From: DASUPK01 sp963800285 | GTDB taxonomy: Bacteria > Actinomycetota > Thermoleophilia > Solirubrobacterales > 70-9 | Length of the DNA: 64,000 bases | Assembly (NCBI GenBank): GCA_963800285.1 | Contig: CAWDAL010000010.1 | Location: forward strand, 186,001 to 250,000 | Reading direction: 5' to 3' | In this document: piece by piece, positions 8,175 to 18,017 of the stretch | How the letters are laid out: the number at the start of each line of letters is the position of its first letter | Numbering within the stretch: position 1 is the first letter of the stretch | Notes under the pieces: model-generated | What the model was told of the DNA's origin: nothing | Database searches by the model: none | The model's input: only the letters and a program-made list of their open reading frames with translations | Translations under genes and position numbers: made by a program

Positions 8175-8834
8175 ATGAACCCAAATCTACGAGGCACCAT
8201 CGGTGAGATGGCTATTGCGCTTGAGGCGGTGCAGCGCGGTGTCGAGGTCTTCAAGCCTCTGTCTGAGCATTCTCGATGCGATCTGATTTTCGGGTTTTCA
8301 GATCAGCTCCATCGCGTCCAATGCAAGTCCGCGCGATTGAACGGGGAAGTCCTGCACATCAACCTCATCAGTAGCTGGCACACGCCCAGTGGATACGTCA
8401 GGAACAAGTACCTTCCTGACGAGGTGGACCTGATCGCGGCGCACTGCCACGAGCTGGGACGCAATTACCTGCTGCCGTTCGACCGTGTGGAGGACGGGAG
8501 AAGCGGGATACAGCTGCGCCTGAGCCCACCAAGGAATGGCCAGAGGGCGGCGATACACTACGCAGCCGAGTACGAACTCGCTGGGGCTGTAGCTCAGTTG
8601 GGCAGAGCGCCTCGCTGGCAGCGAGGAGGCCGTCGGTTCGAGTCCGACCAGCTCCACTCTCCCGATTCATCGAGACATCACGAAGTTGGCGCACACGACT
8701 TTCGCGAGAAGTTCGGCTATTGGATGGAGCGTGCCGCTTCCGGCGACGAAATTCTGATCACCCGCCGCGGCCGCCGTTATGCCCGGCTCGGTCCGCCCGA
8801 CCCTCAGCTACCGCCGGCGGACGGCAGAGAATGA
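8175..8834 (+). CDS. PD-(D/E)XK homing-endonuclease-like protein, frame open through tRNA-Ala
   Basis: Residues 1-135 form a PD-(D/E)XK nuclease of the group I intron-associated type (I-Ssp6803I family). Putative active-site residues are E11 (TIGEMAI), D36 (SRCDLIF), Q49 and K51 (HRVQCKSA), an E/D/QxK arrangement like that recalled for I-Ssp6803I. The family-typical MNPN start at ATG 8175 directly follows a perfect LexA box; a GTG at 8136 is less likely. No stop codon precedes the tRNA: the frame reads on through tRNA-Ala (8583-8656) into a Phd-like tail ending at 8834. The nuclease proper probably ends near 8580. Its AT content is visibly higher than that of neighbours, a sign of horizontal transfer. 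No intron or LAGLIDADG motif is present. Confidence 0.7.
   Translation: MNPNLRGTIGEMAIALEAVQRGVEVFKPLSEHSRCDLIFGFSDQLHRVQCKSARLNGEVLHINLISSWHTPSGYVRNKYLPDEVDLIAAHCHELGRNYLLPFDRVEDGRSGIQLRLSPPRNGQRAAIHYAAEYELAGAVAQLGRAPRWQRGGRRFESDQLHSPDSSRHHEVGAHDFREKFGYWMERAASGDEILITRRGRRYARLGPPDPQLPPADGRE
8583..8656 (+). tRNA. tRNA-Ala (anticodon GGC)
   Basis: A complete 74-nt cloverleaf: acceptor GGGGCTG/CAGCTCC with the G3:U70 wobble pair that identifies tRNA-Ala, D-stem GCTC/GAGC, anticodon stem CCTCG/CGAGG with loop CTGGCAG (anticodon GGC), 5-nt variable loop, T-stem GTCGG/CCGAC with loop TTCGAGT, discriminator A at 8656. CCA is not encoded. It lies wholly inside the open reading frame of the upstream nuclease, same strand, and may be co-transcribed with it. 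Confidence 0.97.
8657..8834 (+). pseudogene. Phd/YefM-like antitoxin remnant without its own start
   Basis: About 58 codons after the tRNA encode EVGAHDFREKFGYWMERAA followed by GDEILITRRGRRYARL, the core of Phd/YefM-type (prevent-host-death) antitoxins, which normally bind DNA and neutralise a partner toxin. No ATG, GTG or TTG precedes the conserved core in this frame, so the gene looks truncated at the tRNA 3' end, or can be made only as a C-terminal extension of the nuclease frame. No toxin of a known family follows; the next gene overlaps by ATGA. Confidence 0.6.
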
Positions 8835-9319
8835 GCCGCGACCAGGACACGGTCACCGTCCGCGCACCGGCCCGCCGCTACGCACCCTGCTCCAGCGAGA
8901 CGATGCACGCGCTGCCCGATCCGGCTGATCCTGATCAAGCGGTCCTCCAGAACGTTCCATTCTTCGTTGACGGACTCAACTTCGGCGACGTCGTCCGCCT
9001 CGGCGCGCCCGATGAGATCGGAATCCGCCCGATCGAAAGAGTCGTCGTGCCGAGCGGACACCTCCATTTCCTGATCCTCCTTGGTTCGCTCTCAGCCAGC
9101 AACCTGATCGTGCACCTCGGCGAGAACTTTCCGGAGTACGCGATTCGGACCGAGGGTGACGGTGACGGTCTCCTGTCAGTCAGCGTCCATCCGGACCTCG
9201 AGCCGGAGGAAGTGGTCTACGCGGTCTTCGATTGGCTTGAGGTTCAGGACCTGCCGCCGGGCGACGACAGCGTCGGCGTCACCAACCTGTTCGAGAGCGA
9301 GATCGGCCCCTTGCGTTAG
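8831..9319 (+). CDS. DUF4265 domain-containing protein
   Basis: A 162-residue cytoplasmic protein. The segment VLQNVPFFVDGLNFGDVVRL (about residues 38-57) matches the signature of DUF4265 proteins, whose function is unknown, and the rest is compatible (a strand-rich middle, acidic C-terminus ending FESEIGPLR). The ATG at 8831 overlaps the stop of the Phd-like frame by four bases, so it may be translationally coupled to it. Its stop overlaps the stop of the convergent oxidoreductase gene. It could be the last gene of the small accessory islet. Confidence 0.65.
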   Translation: MSRDQDTVTVRAPARRYAPCSSETMHALPDPADPDQAVLQNVPFFVDGLNFGDVVRLGAPDEIGIRPIERVVVPSGHLHFLILLGSLSASNLIVHLGENFPEYAIRTEGDGDGLLSVSVHPDLEPEEVVYAVFDWLEVQDLPPGDDSVGVTNLFESEIGPLR

Positions 9320-9765
9320 CCGTTCCGGTCTTCCCGATCCGTGGCACGCCACCACAGGTACCGCTGGGGCTCGAGGGCCAATAGCGGGCCCGGCGGCGCC
9401 TCCGCGCGGTACGGCTCGTACTTCGCCTCGAGCGCCTCCAGCCCCGCCCGCCCGTTCGCGACCTCCACGATCGACACCAACCCCAGCACCTGCACCCATG
9501 CCAGCTCCTCCCAGTCGTCCGAATAGCGATCGACCGTCAGCGCCGCACGGGGATCCCGCCGCAGAAACCGCAGGCGCGCCGGCTCCTTCGCCCGCTTCGG
9601 CTTCCGATCAATCGCGCTCCAGATCCGGCCCTCGGCCACCGCGAAGGTCACCGGTAACACTCGCGGCGCCCCCTCCTCGTCGACCAACCCGAGCCGACCG
9701 ACCCGCGCGCTCTCCAGCAATTCGTTTGCCCACGCAACGACCTCGGTAGGTTCCCCGAAAGGCAC
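9316..9765 (-). CDS. PPOX-class F420-dependent oxidoreductase (pyridoxamine oxidase-like fold)
   Basis: About 149 residues with a split-barrel flavin/F420-binding fold. Key segments are SARVGRLGLVDEEGAPRVLP (strands 1-2), IWSAIDRKPKR (phosphate-contact region), RRDPRAALTVDRYSDDWEEL and the C-terminal LEPQRYLWWRATD. This pattern fits the TIGR03668-type actinobacterial F420 enzymes that reduce unknown small molecules. I chose GTG 9765 because the conserved part begins there and a TACAGT box lies 6 nt upstream. It is divergent from another F420/flavin-type gene at 9797. Confidence 0.82.
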   Translation of the reverse strand: MPFGEPTEVVAWANELLESARVGRLGLVDEEGAPRVLPVTFAVAEGRIWSAIDRKPKRAKEPARLRFLRRDPRAALTVDRYSDDWEELAWVQVLGLVSIVEVANGRAGLEALEAKYEPYRAEAPPGPLLALEPQRYLWWRATDREDRNG

Positions 9766-9771
9766 GCACCC

Positions 9772-9777
9772 ACTGTA
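9772..9777 (-). promoter_or_regulatory. TANNNT -10 box of the PPOX gene
   Basis: On the minus strand TACAGT lies 6 nt before GTG 9765, with no Shine-Dalgarno; a leaderless start is likely. Confidence 0.5.
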
Positions 9778-9796
9778 GGTCGACGAAAGGAGAGCA

Positions 9797-10665
9797 ATGG
9801 ACGTCGGCATCGGACTTCCGAGCGCCATCGGCGGCACGAAGGGCGACGAGATCACCGACTGGGCCCGCGTGGCGGAGGACGCCGGCTTCAGCACCCTCGG
9901 GACCATCGATCGCATCGTCTTCGACAGCTACGAGCCGATCGTCGCTCTCTCCGCGGCCGCGGCCGTCACCGAGCGCATCCGGCTCGCCACCGACGTCATG
10001 CTCGGCCCGCTCCGCCAGAACCCGGCCATGATCGCCAAGCAGCTGCTCTCCCTCGACGCCCTCGCCGGCGGCGGCCGCGCCGTTCTCGGCATCGCCCTCG
10101 GCGGCCGCGAGGACGACTACGAGATCAGCGGCATCGACATGTCCACCCGCGGCGCCTGGATCGACCAGGCTCTGCCGAAGATCCGTGCCATCTGGAACGG
10201 CGAAGGCGAAACCGAGTCCAAGGTGGGCCCCCGCCCGAAGGGCGACGGTCCCACGCTCCTGGTCGGCGGCTACATCCAGTCCGCGCTCGATCGCGCCGCC
10301 AAGTACGCCGACGGCTGGACGCAGGGCGGCGCCACACCCGACCAGTTCAAGGAGGATGCGGCGCCAACCTCGAGGAGGCCTGGAAGCGCGAGGGACGTGA
10401 CGGCAAGCCTTACAAGATGGCCCTGGCCTACTTCTCCCTCGGGCCCGACGCCCAGAAGAACGCCGAGCAGGACCTCGGCGACTACTACGCGTGGCTGGGC
10501 GAGCAGACCGCGCAGCAGATCGTCGACTCGGCGGCCAAGGATGCGGACACCGTCAAGGGCTACATCTCGGGCTTCGACGAAGCCGGCTGCGACGAGCTCA
10601 TTCTCTTCCCCTGCAGCAGCGATCCCGCCCAGGTGGGCCTGCTGGCCGAGGCCGCCGGGCTCTAG
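9797..10665 (+). pseudogene. LLM-class (luciferase-like) F420/flavin oxidoreductase, frameshifted
   Basis: The N-terminal 185 residues from ATG 9797 (GAAAGGAG upstream at about 9784-9791) follow the bacterial luciferase-like TIM barrel: MDVGIGLPSAIGG, LATDVMLGPLRQNPAMIAKQ, LGIALGGREDDYE and GPTLLVGGYIQSALDRAAKY. At about 10357-10363 the frame changes (net loss of one base), and the remainder (GANLEEAWKREGRDG, MALAYFSLGPDA, DELILFPCSSDPAQV) continues in another frame to the stop at 10665. Intact members use F420H2 or FMN. Both halves are well conserved, so an assembly error is plausible. The 3' end overlaps the convergent symporter gene by 4 bp. Confidence 0.78.
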
Positions 10666-12425
10666 GAGCGGGTGGGCTGAGCGGGGGCATCGAGCTCCGT
10701 AGCGGGAGCGGTCGCCCGCCCCAGCTGAGCCAATCCCAGGCCCTCCGGAGCGTGCAGCGCCAGCTGCTGGACGTCCGCGTCCGGGCGGCGTTCCCTGGTC
10801 GCGAGCGAGACCGCGATCATGGTCGCGAACGCCAGAGGCACGGAGACCACCGCCGGCTGCGTCAAGAGGCTCGCGATGGCCCCGGATGCCGGATCGATCG
10901 CCAGCCCCGCGAAGATCGCGCCGCTGGCGAGCAGCGCCCCCACAACCATCCCGGCGGCGGCGCCCGGCGCCGTCAGCCCTCTCCACCAGACGCCGAGCAG
11001 GAACATCGGGCAGAAGGTGCTGGCGGCGATGGCGAACGCCCAGCCGACGAGAACCCCGATGTCCAGCCCAGAGGCCCCGAGCGCCAGCACCACGGGAAGC
11101 ACCATGCCCACCGCCGCCGATGCGCGGAACCGGCGCCGCCGCTCACGCGCGTCGCGTGGCCGCCGCACCCGGCCCCACAAGTCGTACGAGAGGGTGCCCG
11201 AGATCGAGACGAGCAACCCCGAGGCGGTGGAGAGGAAGGCTGCGAATGCGCCCGCGGCGACCAGGGCCGAGAGCAGCTGACCGGGCTCTCCCGGCCAGGC
11301 CAGCTCGGGTACCCGCAGCACGACGCTGTCCGTCTGACCGGTCACGTAGAGCGCCGGCGCGAGTGCGCGGCCCAGCAGCGCGTAGACCACGGGGAACATA
11401 TAGAAGAGCCAGAGCAACCCCAGGACGCGCACCGTCGTCCTCCGCGCGGCGGACCCGTCGGGACTGGTGTAGAAGCGCACCAGGATGTGAGGCAGTCCCA
11501 TCGTGCCCAGCACGGTGGCGATCAGCAGCGAGTAGACGAACAGCGGTCCGTTCGATCCATCGCTTTCCACCGGCCGCGACCAGGTGACGCCTGGGTCCGT
11601 ATTCGCGTCCCGGGCGACCGGCACGGCCGCGTTCCCCGGCAGCCGCACCTCTCCCGCGGGGAGGGTGACCTTCTCCCCCTCCCGGGCCCGGTGCGGAACC
11701 CCATCGGCGACATAGCTGGAGCCCGCCGGGAACACCACCCGCTGCGGCTCGTCGAGATGCACGCTCAGGCCGTCCGCCGGAGCCCGCGGCACTCCGTCCC
11801 CGAACAGGGTGTTCTGATTGGGCAGGCCGCCGAGGTAGATCAGCAGCAGGCAGGCGGGCAGCGCGATCGCAAAGGTCTTCAGCCAGAACTGGAACGCCTG
11901 CACGTAGGTGATCCCGCGCATCCCGCCCAGGGCCACGTTCAACGAGACGATCCCTCCGACCACCACGACCCCCAGCCAGTACGGGGCGCCGGTCACCTGC
12001 TGGAGCGTGATGCCCGCGCCCTTGAGCTGGGGGACCAGGTAGAAGCCCGTGATCCCGAGCACGATGCCCGCGGCGAGCAGCCTCATTCGCGGGGACCCCA
12101 GCCTGGCCTCGGCGAAGTCCGAGATCGTGTACGAGCCGTACCTGCGCAGGGGGGCCGCGACGAACAGCAGCAGGGTCAGGTATCCGGCCGTGAACCCGAC
12201 CGGCAGCCAGAGCGCGACCGCGCCGAGCTTCATCACCAGTCCCGCGATGCCCAGAAAGCTCGCGGCTGACAGGTACTCCCCGGAGATCGCGGCCGCATTC
12301 CACCAGGGACTGACCGCACGGGAGGCCACGAACAGGTCCGACGTAGTGCGCGCCAGCCGCACCGTCCATGTCCCCAGCCCCAGGGTGCCGACGGTCACCG
12401 CGGCGACCGCGACGATCGCGATCAA
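10662..12425 (-). CDS. Sodium:solute symporter, cation-acetate type
   Basis: A 587-residue membrane transporter of the SSS family with about 13 hydrophobic segments. SAASFLGIAGLVMKLGA and GTMGLPHILVRFYTS are hallmark segments of acetate/pyruvate-type members (ActP-like). A roughly 100-residue hydrophilic insertion (about 215-320, from QNTLFGDGVPR to GSNGPLFV) seems to form an outside domain. The start overlaps the stop of the small DUF485-like gene by ATGA, as in actP loci, and a LytS/LytTR pair lies upstream in the same operon. Nearby satP and acs support acetate as substrate, but pyruvate or another monocarboxylate is possible. Confidence 0.87.
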   Translation of the reverse strand: MIAIVAVAAVTVGTLGLGTWTVRLARTTSDLFVASRAVSPWWNAAAISGEYLSAASFLGIAGLVMKLGAVALWLPVGFTAGYLTLLLFVAAPLRRYGSYTISDFAEARLGSPRMRLLAAGIVLGITGFYLVPQLKGAGITLQQVTGAPYWLGVVVVGGIVSLNVALGGMRGITYVQAFQFWLKTFAIALPACLLLIYLGGLPNQNTLFGDGVPRAPADGLSVHLDEPQRVVFPAGSSYVADGVPHRAREGEKVTLPAGEVRLPGNAAVPVARDANTDPGVTWSRPVESDGSNGPLFVYSLLIATVLGTMGLPHILVRFYTSPDGSAARRTTVRVLGLLWLFYMFPVVYALLGRALAPALYVTGQTDSVVLRVPELAWPGEPGQLLSALVAAGAFAAFLSTASGLLVSISGTLSYDLWGRVRRPRDARERRRRFRASAAVGMVLPVVLALGASGLDIGVLVGWAFAIAASTFCPMFLLGVWWRGLTAPGAAAGMVVGALLASGAIFAGLAIDPASGAIASLLTQPAVVSVPLAFATMIAVSLATRERRPDADVQQLALHAPEGLGLAQLGRATAPATELDAPAQPTRS

Positions 12426-12757
12426 GGCCGACCGACCAACTCGCGGAACGCTTCGTCGAGGGCGTCCGCCCGGCGCTGATAGATCCGGCCGATGGCGACG
12501 AACAGCGGGAAGAGGGGCACCGCGACCAGCAACAGCGGCAGGGGGATCCCCGCGATCGAAATCGAGGCAAGGTGCGGCACCAGGACGAGGAGCAACGGCA
12601 GCGCCCCGAGCAAACCGATGAATGCGACGAGGGCGGAGATCGAGAGCGCGAGCTGTGCGCGAACGAGCCGCCTCAGATAGACGTCACCATGAGCCGTGGC
12701 CTCTGCGAGCTCGTCCCGCGGTGTCCGTCTCGGCCCAGCTCGACCGTCCTCTCTCAC
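12422..12757 (-). CDS. DUF485-like small membrane protein
   Basis: A 111-residue protein with two strong hydrophobic helices (about 36-60 and 68-90) between a charged N-terminus and a basic C-terminus (IYQRRADALDEAFRELVGR). Its size, topology and position directly before the symporter match the DUF485 partner (YjcH type) of acetate permeases, although the sequence itself is divergent. It overlaps both neighbours by four bases, so all three are translationally coupled. It is probably a membrane accessory subunit of the transporter. Confidence 0.65.
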   Translation of the reverse strand: MREDGRAGPRRTPRDELAEATAHGDVYLRRLVRAQLALSISALVAFIGLLGALPLLLVLVPHLASISIAGIPLPLLLVAVPLFPLFVAIGRIYQRRADALDEAFRELVGRP

Positions 12758-13512
12758 AGACCCAGGCGCCTCCGGAGCTCCCCGATCTCACGACGCGCGA
12801 CGGGGACCTCGTGATCCCCGGCGAGTCGCAGCGTCGCCGTGCCATTCAACCGCGGCCGGACCTCCACGACGTGGCTCAGGTTGACCACGAACTGACGATG
12901 CACGCGGACGAAGCCGAAGGTCCGCCACCGACCGCCGATCCCACTCAGCGTCCCGCGCAGCAGGAAGCGCCCGTCACGGGTGATCACCCGGACGTAGTCC
13001 CCGGCCGCCTGCAGGTAGAGAATCGATTCTCGCGGGACCAGGCGCGTGGCGCCGGCCAGGCCGTCGACGGGAACGATGTCGCTGCCCGCATCCTCGCCGT
13101 TCGCATTCGTGACGGAGTCCTCGTGGACCCTGACCCCCACGACCTCTCCGATCCTGGCGACAGCCTGCTCGAGGCGCCTGTGGCTCACCGGCTTCACCAC
13201 GTAGTCCACGGCGCGCAGCTCGAACGCCTCCACCGCAGCGTCCGGATATGCGGTGACGAAGACCACGGCGGGCGGAGTCGTGAATCGGGTCAGCACCTTG
13301 GCCAGATCCGTGCCACTCAGATCGGGCATGCGGACGTCGAGGAAGACACCGTCGTATGGATGCTCGGCGGCGTTGAGCAGTCGCAGGGCCACGCTCCCGC
13401 TGTCGGCCATGTCCACCCGCCGCACCGCGGGCGATTCCCGCAGCATCCGGACGAGGTCCGCCAGCGCCGGACGCTCATCGTCGACCGCCAGGACCGCGAG
13501 CCCCTCGCTCAT
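12754..13512 (-). CDS. LytTR-family response regulator
   Basis: A 252-residue two-domain regulator. The receiver domain (1-120) has the acidic pair DDE (11-13), phospho-acceptor aspartate in GVFLDVRMPD, T in FVTAYPD and lysine in YVVKPVS. The C-terminal LytTR DNA-binding domain (about 150-250) has ILYLQAAGDYVRVITRDG and FVRVHRQFVVNLSHV. The cognate kinase is encoded immediately upstream with ATGA overlap. The probable target is the downstream transporter operon or the divergent acetate genes, by analogy with pyruvate/acetate-sensing LytST-type systems (inference). Confidence 0.92.
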   Translation of the reverse strand: MSEGLAVLAVDDERPALADLVRMLRESPAVRRVDMADSGSVALRLLNAAEHPYDGVFLDVRMPDLSGTDLAKVLTRFTTPPAVVFVTAYPDAAVEAFELRAVDYVVKPVSHRRLEQAVARIGEVVGVRVHEDSVTNANGEDAGSDIVPVDGLAGATRLVPRESILYLQAAGDYVRVITRDGRFLLRGTLSGIGGRWRTFGFVRVHRQFVVNLSHVVEVRPRLNGTATLRLAGDHEVPVARREIGELRRRLGL

Positions 13513-14699
13513 CTCGCCGACACCACCGTGCGAGCGCCGGGCAGCGACTTCGGAAGGGTCATCGTCACCGTGGTGCCCTCCCCGATCGCCGTCCGGATAT
13601 CGAGCCCATAGCCGTCTCCGAAGGTGGCGAGCAACCGCTCGTTCACGTTGGAGAGCCCGATTCCGCCGCCGGCGCCGGCCAGGGCGGCCAGGGCGGCCTC
13701 CGGGTCCATCCCCGCCCCGTCATCCGAGACCTGAACCTCGACGTCTCGGCCGAGGTCGGCGGCGATGACCTCGATCAGCCTGTGGCTGGCGCTTCCCTCG
13801 ACCCCGTGCCTGACCGCATTCTCGACGAGCGGCTGCAGGGAGAGAACCGGCAGCGGCGCCTGCAGCACCTCCGGCGGCACCTCGAGGCGAACCTCCAGAC
13901 GGTCGCCGAAACGCGCCCGCTCCAGGCTCAGGTACTTCTCCACATAGCGCAGCTCCTCGGCCAGGGTCACGTACGAGCGCTCGGTCTGGAACGCGTAGCG
14001 GGTGAACTCCGCGAACTCGCTCAACAGCTCCCTCGCCTCCTCCGGCCGGGTGTGGATGTAGCTGGCGACGGCGGCCAGCGCGTTGTAGATGAAGTGCGGT
14101 GAGATCTGCGCCCGGAGCGCCCGCAGCTCGGCCTGCGCAAGGCGCCTCTCCTGCTCCGCGAGCCCGGCCAGCGCCAGCTGCGCGCTGACGAGACGGGCCG
14201 CCTCCTCCACACCGCGGGTGTCCTCGGGCCGGACCGTGCCGAGATCCCGGAAGAGGCCGATCAGGCTTCCCACCCTCTCGCCCTGCACCTCGAGCGGCGC
14301 CACCACCATCGCCCCCAAGGCACACCTCGGGTGGTCGCAACTCGCCCGCTCGACGTGGATCCGGTCGTCGTGGGCGCTCGAGACCAGCTCACCCAGCGGC
14401 GCGCCCGGCCGATGGTGGTCGGAACCCTCCCCGTCCCAGGCCAGGATCCGCGTGCGGTCGGCGAGGGCGACCGCCGGCGCCTGGATCAACGCACGGAGAT
14501 CGGGAGCCGCCTTCTGGGCGCTGCCGGGGGAGAGTCCCGTGCTCAGGTGGGGAAGCGTCGCCACGGCGGCGTGTAGGCCGGCGTGCATCGCCTGGCGCTC
14601 CGGATTGATCACCCCGCGCGACCGCGACAGGAGCCGAACGGCCGCGAAGACGGAGGCCGAGAGGCCGAGGCCGACCAGGACTCCGAGCGCAACGTCCAT
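13509..14699 (-). CDS. LytS-type sensor histidine kinase
   Basis: A 396-residue kinase with a single N-terminal membrane helix (about 4-24), a GAF-like sensor region (about 40-180) and a His_kinase/HATPase module: the phospho-acceptor histidine is in ALRAQISPHFIYNALAAV, and the ATP site includes the N-box LQPLVENAVRHG and a G-box with GGGIGLSNVNERL. Because it has only one membrane segment, it may read an intracellular signal through the GAF region. The start is ATG 14699, preceded by purine-rich GGAGGAGAT. It is the first gene of a four-gene, fully overlapping operon (kinase, regulator, DUF485-like, symporter). Confidence 0.9.
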   Translation of the reverse strand: MDVALGVLVGLGLSASVFAAVRLLSRSRGVINPERQAMHAGLHAAVATLPHLSTGLSPGSAQKAAPDLRALIQAPAVALADRTRILAWDGEGSDHHRPGAPLGELVSSAHDDRIHVERASCDHPRCALGAMVVAPLEVQGERVGSLIGLFRDLGTVRPEDTRGVEEAARLVSAQLALAGLAEQERRLAQAELRALRAQISPHFIYNALAAVASYIHTRPEEARELLSEFAEFTRYAFQTERSYVTLAEELRYVEKYLSLERARFGDRLEVRLEVPPEVLQAPLPVLSLQPLVENAVRHGVEGSASHRLIEVIAADLGRDVEVQVSDDGAGMDPEAALAALAGAGGGIGLSNVNERLLATFGDGYGLDIRTAIGEGTTVTMTLPKSLPGARTVVSAR

Positions 14700-14922
14700 A
14701 TCTCCTCCGTCTCCTCCTCCGATTCAGCATAAAGGAGCAGGCGCGGCGCGCGGCTGCCGTTCGTCGCGTTTTCACCACCGCTTGTCGTCTCGCGACGGGC
14801 GCCCGCCGACTGCCGTTTGCGCCCCAGGCGACGGGGCATAGGGTCAGCGACGGCGCCGATCACGGTGTCGACTCATGGAACTGCACAGGTCCGAACGGCC
14901 GGCGCAGGAAGGAGAGAGTTAG

Positions 14923-15549
14923 ATGGAGTCTTCGAGGCCAGGAGCATCATGGGTTCCTGCCGATCCGGGGCCCCTCGGGCTCGCCGGATTCGCCATGACC
15001 ACGTTCGTTCTCAGCATGTTCAACGCGAATATCGTCAGCAACGCCGGTGAGCCAGTCGTTCTGGGTCTCGCCCTCGCATATGGCGGGATTGCCCAGCTGC
15101 TGGCCGGGATGTGGGAGTTCCGCACCGGGAACACCTTCGGTGCGGTCGCCTTCTCGTCATACGGTGCCTTCTGGATCTCGTTCTGGGCACTGGTGACGTT
15201 CTTCGCGAAGGACATTCCGGAGTCCCACGCCGGGTCAGCGATCGGCCTCTACCTGTGGGCGTGGGCGATCTTCACCACCTACATGTTCATCGCTTCGCTC
15301 CGGACCACCGGAGCGGTCGCCCTGGTGTTCTTCCTGTTGGCGGTCACGTTCATCCTGCTCGGGATCGGCGAGTCCGGCAGTGACATGACCATCACCCACT
15401 GGGGCGGTTACATCGGCATCGCGACGGCGATCGCCGCCTGGTACGCATCGTTTGCCTCGGTGATCAACTCGACGTTCGGCCGAACCGTGGCGCCAGTGAT
15501 GCCGCTGCAGGTCGCGAGGGGAACGGAGGTGGATCCGGCCGGACGCTAG
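14923..15549 (+). CDS. GPR1/FUN34/YaaH-family acetate transporter (SatP type)
   Basis: A 208-residue membrane protein with six hydrophobic segments. GPLGLAGFAMTTFVLSMFNA near the N-terminus corresponds to the family signature (NPAPLGL-type), and YGGIAQLLAGMWEFRTGNTF and YGAFWISFW are further family blocks. The family moves acetate and succinate with protons. The start is ATG 14923 with GGAAGGAGAG at 14907-14916. It is divergent from the LytS operon (223 bp between them) and 83 bp before acs, which fits a dedicated acetate uptake and activation locus. Confidence 0.92.
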   Translation: MESSRPGASWVPADPGPLGLAGFAMTTFVLSMFNANIVSNAGEPVVLGLALAYGGIAQLLAGMWEFRTGNTFGAVAFSSYGAFWISFWALVTFFAKDIPESHAGSAIGLYLWAWAIFTTYMFIASLRTTGAVALVFFLLAVTFILLGIGESGSDMTITHWGGYIGIATAIAAWYASFASVINSTFGRTVAPVMPLQVARGTEVDPAGR

Positions 15550-15632
15550 ATAGCTCGAAAGGCTGAAGGCGGCGCCGGGTCGGCCGGGGCCGCCGATCGG
15601 CCAGACTTCGGGGGAGACTTGGAAGGCAGAAG

Positions 15633-17792
<2,160 letters not shown>

Positions 17793-17809
17793 ATCGGGAA
17801 GCGCCTTAT

Positions 17810-17838
17810 TTGGCACATTCGCGGAGGGTGCTTGTAAA
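17810..17838 (+). promoter_or_regulatory. Possible sigma70-type promoter upstream of the beta-propeller gene
   Basis: TTGGCA (17810-17815), 17 nt, then TGTAAA (17833-17838). The spacing is ideal and it lies in the 225-bp gap after acs, so it may drive the beta-propeller/sulfatase pair. No experimental support. Confidence 0.4.
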
Positions 17839-18017
17839 CGTCCGCCTTCCGCATTAGCTCTGCGCTCGTCCTGGTCCCCACGACGTCGGATGCCAAGTCG
17901 GCATCGGCTCGCGGAACGCTGAAGCAGCTCCGTGGCGCGGCCGGATGCGTCGGCGCCCGCTCGGCGCGCCGGGCCGGCTGTGCGACCGCGCGCGCCCTGA
18001 AGGGCCCCGGCCCGTTC

